Positions 60,246 through 64,000 of a stretch of 64,000 bases of DNA are shown piece by piece. The translations under genes were made by a program, and so were the position numbers. The notes beneath the pieces are model-generated. The model was not told where the DNA came from, did not search any database, and was given only the letters and a program-made list of their open reading frames with translations. How positions within the stretch are numbered: the first letter of the stretch is position 1; each line of letters opens with the position of its first letter. Source of the stretch: Mycolicibacterium iranicum (GTDB taxonomy: Bacteria > Actinomycetota > Actinomycetes > Mycobacteriales > Mycobacteriaceae); the NCBI RefSeq assembly GCF_002101705.1, contig NZ_LQPC01000002.1:62001-126000 (forward strand), in the 5' to 3' direction.

Positions 60246-61643
60246 TTAGAGAACGACGACACCCTCGGCGACGCCGATGGCCCGCAGATCGCGGTACCAG
60301 CGTTCGACCGGGTGTTCCTTGGTGTATCCGTGCCCGCCCAGGAGCTGGACGCCGTCGAGGCCGATCTGCATGCCCTTGTCGGTGCCGAGCTTCTTGGCCA
60401 GTGCGGCTTCGCGTGCAAACGACAGACCCTGCTCTGCGCGCGCGGCGCCCCGCCACGTGATGAGACGCAGTCCGTCGAGTTCGATCGCGATGTTCGCCGT
60501 CATGAAAGCCACCGACTGGCGGTGCGCGATCGGCTCACCGAATGCCGTGCGTTCCTTGATGTAGGGGATGACGTAGTCGAGCACCGCATGCGAGGTGCCG
60601 ACCGCAAGAGCCGCCCAGCCCAGCCGGGACAGCGCGATTGCCTCTGAGTAGTCCCGGGCGTAGTCGGCGGCCGTCGCGCCGTCCTCGCCCAGCCGTGCGC
60701 TCACGGGCACGGTCACCTTGTTCAGCTCCACTCGTCCCAGTGCCGCGGCGCGGATGCCCATGCTGGGCTCGGCCGTCACGGTCAGCCCGGCGGTGGAGGC
60801 TTCGACGATGAACAGCGCGGGCCTGCCCTCGAGTTGGGCGGCGATGATGAACAATTCGGCGTCGGCGGCCGCAGGCACCAGCGACTTAACCCCGTCGAGG
60901 CGGTAGCCGCTGGGGGTGCGCACGGCCGTCGTCTTCAACGCGGTGGGGTCGAACAGCGGATGCGGCTCGGCGATGGCCAGGCACGCCTGTGGCACGTTCT
61001 CGCCTGCGAACTCCTTGAGGTAGGTCGCCTGCTGATCGGCACTTCCCCAGTGCGTCAGTGCCGCGGCCACGCCGCCGGGGGCCAGGATCGGCAAGGCGAG
61101 GCCCATGTCGCCGTACGCAAGCGCCTCTGCGACGAGTGCGTTGGTGACGGTGCTTCGGTGCTCGGCGATGCCGTCGAATTCCTCGGGGATGTTGATGGCC
61201 GTGATGCCGAGCTCGGTGGCCTTCGCAATGAGGTCGGGCGGGTAGGCCGCCGCCTCGTCGGCGTCGTGGGCCTTGGGCCGCAGGATCTCCTCGGCGAACT
61301 CCTCGACCGTGGCGACGATCATCTTCTGGTCGTCGTCGGGGGTCAGGTCGAAATAGTCCGAATTCTTCCCGGGCTGTGGGCCCTCCAACCTGGTCGCGGG
61401 CTTGCCGAGCCCCTGGATCCGCTTGAACTGCCGCGTCGTCGCACCCGCTGCTGAGAACGCCTGCTTCACGCCGTACTTCAGGCCTCGGTTGAACGGGTCG
61501 CGCAGGTTGTACTTGTCCAGGAACTCCTGACCCACGAGTGGAGTGAGAAGGGCGATCCCGACGTCGATGGCCGTGCGCTGGTGCTTGTGGACGCCGACGG
61601 CGCTCTCCTGGCCGTTCCGTTTGGAGGGAATGGTGTTGGTCAT
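60246..61643 (-). CDS. fadE24: Acyl-CoA dehydrogenase FadE24-like
   Basis: About 465 residues from the ATG at 61643 (GAGGAAGG upstream; the frame's extra 34 residues are rejected). An N-terminal extension (about 1-100) precedes the dehydrogenase fold with CLAIAEPHPLFDPTAL in place of the usual TEPxxGSD, and GGHGYTKEHPVERWYRDLRA near the end. The protein stops right after VAEGVVVL, without the usual final helix EGTxxIQ. The altered flavin motif suggests the non-canonical partner of a FadE24/FadE23 pair. Confidence 0.85.
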   Translation of the reverse strand: MTNTIPSKRNGQESAVGVHKHQRTAIDVGIALLTPLVGQEFLDKYNLRDPFNRGLKYGVKQAFSAAGATTRQFKRIQGLGKPATRLEGPQPGKNSDYFDLTPDDDQKMIVATVEEFAEEILRPKAHDADEAAAYPPDLIAKATELGITAINIPEEFDGIAEHRSTVTNALVAEALAYGDMGLALPILAPGGVAAALTHWGSADQQATYLKEFAGENVPQACLAIAEPHPLFDPTALKTTAVRTPSGYRLDGVKSLVPAAADAELFIIAAQLEGRPALFIVEASTAGLTVTAEPSMGIRAAALGRVELNKVTVPVSARLGEDGATAADYARDYSEAIALSRLGWAALAVGTSHAVLDYVIPYIKERTAFGEPIAHRQSVAFMTANIAIELDGLRLITWRGAARAEQGLSFAREAALAKKLGTDKGMQIGLDGVQLLGGHGYTKEHPVERWYRDLRAIGVAEGVVVL

Positions 61644-61800
61644 GTCGCCTTCCTCGTAAACGCCGAAGCTGTCTTCACCGCAACTGACTCCAGAGTAAGG
61701 TATGCCAACTGACTCGTCGGTAAGTTCCGCGAATCTGTAAGACAATTCACAAAGCGGCTGGTGACGAGATCTTAGCTGAACGGCGCCACCGACCGGTGGT
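61644..61800. promoter_or_regulatory. Divergent promoter region fadE24 / esterase
   Basis: 157 bases. Contains GTAAGGTATGCC and GTCGGTAAGTTCC elements about 20 bases apart (61695-61725) and a CCACCG-AC-CGGTGG dyad at 61786-61799 just before the esterase start. Either may bind a regulator; I cannot assign one. Confidence 0.35.
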
Positions 61801-63114
61801 GTGAGCGCGTGGACACGATGTGCGGCAATGAGATTGACTTCTTACGGATCCGGCGAAATCGGTTTGCAGGTGGCAATGCGGACCTATTCTTCTGCGATGA
61901 AGTTTGCGGTGGGGTGCCCACAGGTCACGCGGACGCTTCGGGCCCATGCGAGGTGGGTGGCGCGGGCGCGTTTCGATGACTATCTCGTCGCGGCGGGCGC
62001 CGTGACGTCGGCGCTGCCGGTCGTCGGCCGGCATATCGAACCGTTCGCGGGCATCGCGGCCCTGGGCGTATGGGGGATCCGCTACCTGCCCGACTTCGTA
62101 TCTTCGGCGAGGACGCGCGTCGGCCCAACGGCTTCCGCGCAGCGCCGGGCGCACCTCGATGGTCTCGGCGACGTGATGACCGCCGGAATGGGCGGGGTCG
62201 TCGCCGCGGAAACACTGGCAGACCCGTGGCCCGTCTCGAATACCGGGGCGCCGTGGCGCAACGCGTCCGGCCGTCGCCGCGGCGTCTACCGTGCGTCGGT
62301 GCCCTACGGCGAGGAGCCCGGTCAGCTGCTCGATGTGTGGCGTCGCGCAGATCTCGTCGGCCCCGCGCCTGTGCTGGTCTTCATCCCAGGCGGAGCATGG
62401 GTTTTCGGCAGCCGCATCCTGCAGGGCCACGAACTGATGGCTCACCTCGTGGAAATGGGTTGGGTGTGTCTGTCCGTTCAGTACCGCACCAGTCCCAGAC
62501 ATCGCTGGCCCCGCCAGATCGTTGACGTCAAAGCCGCGATCGCGTGGGCCCGCAATAACGTGCACGACTTCGGCGGGGATCGCGAATTCGTCGCCGTCGC
62601 CGGATGCTCGGCAGGAGGTCACATGGCGTCCCTCGTCGGGTTGACTCCCGGCGACCCGCACTGGGAGGCCGATCTTCCGGCATCTGCCGACACCTCGGTC
62701 GATGCGGTGGTCAGTGTGTACGGCCGGTACGACTGGGAGGATCGGTCGACGCCCGAGCGTGCGCGGTTCATGGACTTCCTCGAGCGGGTGGTGGTCAAAC
62801 GCGAACAATCCCGGAAACCCGACCTCTTCCGCACCGCGTCGCCGCTGGCGCGGGTGCACCCGGCGGCTCCGCCATTCCTGATATTGCACGGCGACAGTGA
62901 CGTCATCATTCCCGTCGCAGAGGCGCGCACTTTCGTCGCGAGGCTGCGCGCCGCGTCGAACAGTCCTGTCGGCTACGTCGAACTGCCCGGCGCCGGCCAC
63001 GGATTCGACCTCACCGACGGCACGCGGACCGGCGCCGCAGTCCGCGCGATCGGGCTCTTCCTCCAGCACGTCCACCGGTCGCGCGTGGGTGCCCCGGCGG
63101 TCGCGACCGGCTAG
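61801..63114 (+). CDS. Lipase/esterase of the HSL type
   Basis: Up to 437 residues. The HSL oxyanion motif is present in variant form as VFIPGGAWVFGSR. The nucleophile is in AVAGCSAGGHMASL, the acid in HGDSDVIIPV, and the His in PGAGHGFDLT. The N-terminal 150 residues include hydrophobic stretches (VAAGAVTSALPVVG, IAALGVWGIRYLP) that may attach it to the membrane. Starts at ATG 61828 or 61876 are alternatives. Resembles mycobacterial Lip family enzymes. Confidence 0.8.
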   Translation: MSAWTRCAAMRLTSYGSGEIGLQVAMRTYSSAMKFAVGCPQVTRTLRAHARWVARARFDDYLVAAGAVTSALPVVGRHIEPFAGIAALGVWGIRYLPDFVSSARTRVGPTASAQRRAHLDGLGDVMTAGMGGVVAAETLADPWPVSNTGAPWRNASGRRRGVYRASVPYGEEPGQLLDVWRRADLVGPAPVLVFIPGGAWVFGSRILQGHELMAHLVEMGWVCLSVQYRTSPRHRWPRQIVDVKAAIAWARNNVHDFGGDREFVAVAGCSAGGHMASLVGLTPGDPHWEADLPASADTSVDAVVSVYGRYDWEDRSTPERARFMDFLERVVVKREQSRKPDLFRTASPLARVHPAAPPFLILHGDSDVIIPVAEARTFVARLRAASNSPVGYVELPGAGHGFDLTDGTRTGAAVRAIGLFLQHVHRSRVGAPAVATG

Positions 63115-63185
63115 CCGCGACGGTCAGGTTCCGAGGTGATGCGGCCATCGAAAGCCGCCCCCGGCAACTCCCGCGACTGGGCGGC

Positions 63186-63962
63186 TCACCGCAACGCGGA
63201 CAGCACCGTGTCGTGCAGCAATCCGTTGGTGGCCAACGCACTTCCGCCGTGCGGGCCAGGCTGCCCGGCAAGGTCGGTGAACCGGCCGCCCGCCTCCCGC
63301 ACGAGGATGTCCAGCGGCGCGAGGTCCCACAGCTTCACCTCCGGTTCGACAGCGGCGTCGACCGCGCCTTCAGCGACCAGACAGTACGACCAGAAGTCGC
63401 CGTAACCGCGCACCCGCCAGACGCTGTCGAGCAGTTCGACGAATCGGGCACGCAGATCGTCCCAGCCAGTAGTCAGATCGGAGAACGACAGGCTCGCCGA
63501 GTCGAGGTCAGCGACTCCGGACACCGAAATGCGGCGCGTGGAGCCGCCGAACGACGTGAAGGCACCCTGCCCCTCGGCGGCCCACCAGCGGCGGCCAAGC
63601 GCCGGCGCGCTGACCACACCCACGACCGGAACACCGTCGGCCAGCAGGGCGATCAGCGTCGACCACACCGGCACCCCGCGGACGAAGTTCTTCGTGCCGT
63701 CTATCGGGTCGACCACCCACTGCCTGCCGGTGAACTCTTTGGTCCCGCCGAACTCCTCGCCGAATACCGAGTCATCGGGCCGGTGTCGCGCCAACCCTGC
63801 GCGAAGCAACTTCTCGGTGTCCAGGTCGGCGTCGGTCGCCGGTGTCATGTCCGGCTTCGTCTCGACGCGCAGATCGACCGCGCCGAACCGCTGCATGGTC
63901 AGTGCGTCCGCTTCGTCGGCCAGCTGCAGCGCGAGGTCAAGGTCGTCTACGGAGGTACCCAT
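63186..63962 (-). CDS. hisN: Inositol-monophosphatase-family phosphatase, histidinol-phosphatase (HisN) type
   Basis: 258 residues. Metal-site motifs [26 protein letters not shown] and the late [16 protein letters not shown] are intact. The M. tuberculosis counterpart beside fadE24 (Rv3137) is regarded as the histidinol-phosphate phosphatase (recall). A general sugar- or inositol-phosphate phosphatase is the alternative. A rightward gene may start at about 63978-63986 and leave the window. Confidence 0.85.
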   Translation of the reverse strand: MGTSVDDLDLALQLADEADALTMQRFGAVDLRVETKPDMTPATDADLDTEKLLRAGLARHRPDDSVFGEEFGGTKEFTGRQWVVDPIDGTKNFVRGVPVWSTLIALLADGVPVVGVVSAPALGRRWWAAEGQGAFTSFGGSTRRISVSGVADLDSASLSFSDLTTGWDDLRARFVELLDSVWRVRGYGDFWSYCLVAEGAVDAAVEPEVKLWDLAPLDILVREAGGRFTDLAGQPGPHGGSALATNGLLHDTVLSALR

Positions 63963-64000
63963 AGGTGTCGTCCTACCATGTCGGTGTGGTCGAAATCGCG

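Noticed and set aside
61747..63075. 442-residue minus-strand open frame
   Set aside because: Antisense to the esterase gene, which has all catalytic motifs; the minus frame is low-complexity Arg/His-rich.

Overview
The window reads as the chromosome of a fast-growing mycobacterium (Mycolicibacterium type). It is GC-rich, with GTG/ATG starts and tight ATGA/GTGA gene overlaps. It carries mycobacterial hallmarks: an antigen-85 mycolyltransferase, a PE-PPE-domain hydrolase, a FabG3-like steroid dehydrogenase, a FadE24/FadE23 pair, a 13E12-type DUF222/HNH gene under a perfect mycobacterial LexA box, and a complete 14-gene nuo operon next to an Rv3143-like receiver protein. No rRNA, tRNA, CRISPR, phage or insertion sequence was seen. 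Species-level assignment is not possible from sequence reading alone.

Layout. (1) 0.2-5.6 kb: a bacteriophytochrome fused to a SpoIIE/PP2C phosphatase, an unusually AT-rich spacer, a secreted PE-PPE-domain hydrolase, and a divergent AraC regulator/DUF4345 pair. (2) 5.7-27 kb: mostly oxidoreductases and hydrolases. These include a Zn-alcohol dehydrogenase and Baeyer-Villiger monooxygenase (BVMO) pair, a GAF-GGDEF cyclase, a frameshifted isochorismatase-family gene, short-chain dehydrogenases (SDRs), a LuxR/AAA regulator coupled to a quinone oxidoreductase, a flavin amine oxidase, an F420-type oxidoreductase, an EthA-like BVMO, and a phosphotransferase/lipocalin-like pair opposite a TetR. (3) 27.1-42.5 kb: nuoA to nuoN on the minus strand, the proton-pumping NADH dehydrogenase (complex I). 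(4) 42.7-57.9 kb: an accessory block. Its core is a nine-gene minus-strand operon running from 52805 down to 44252: cupin dioxygenase, alpha/beta hydrolase, CaiB CoA-transferase, HMG-CoA-lyase-like enzyme, TetR, acyl-CoA dehydrogenase, APH-fold kinase, DUF6285 protein, and Vgb-like propeller. Then come the DUF222/HNH gene, a Ddn-like protein, a TetR-controlled flavin oxygenase and an antigen-85 enzyme. (5) 58-64 kb: an AcuI-like reductase, fadE23, fadE24, a lipase-type esterase and a HisN-type phosphatase.

The most unusual structure is a family of MIRU-like mini-ORFs. Three perfect 32-bp tandem copies sit between the acyl-CoA dehydrogenase and kinase genes, and a single copy sits between nuoD and nuoE. 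Each encodes a peptide of about ten residues beginning MSACAK. Its ATG overlaps the upstream stop and its TGA overlaps the downstream ATG, so stop/start coupling continues through the repeat. Two other in-frame tandem repeats (the tail of NuoI and the tail of an alpha/beta hydrolase) and a 34-bp duplication that breaks the isochorismatase gene suggest active short-repeat expansion. A separate 25-bp inverted-repeat element occurs at two convergent gene junctions.

Functionally, the acyl-CoA dehydrogenase/kinase/DUF6285 trio resembles the LvaC/LvaA/LvaB module for 4-hydroxyacyl-CoA catabolism. Together with the CoA-transferase and lyase genes it suggests an uncharacterised acid-degradation operon. 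All functional assignments come from motif and family recognition by eye; no database search was run.
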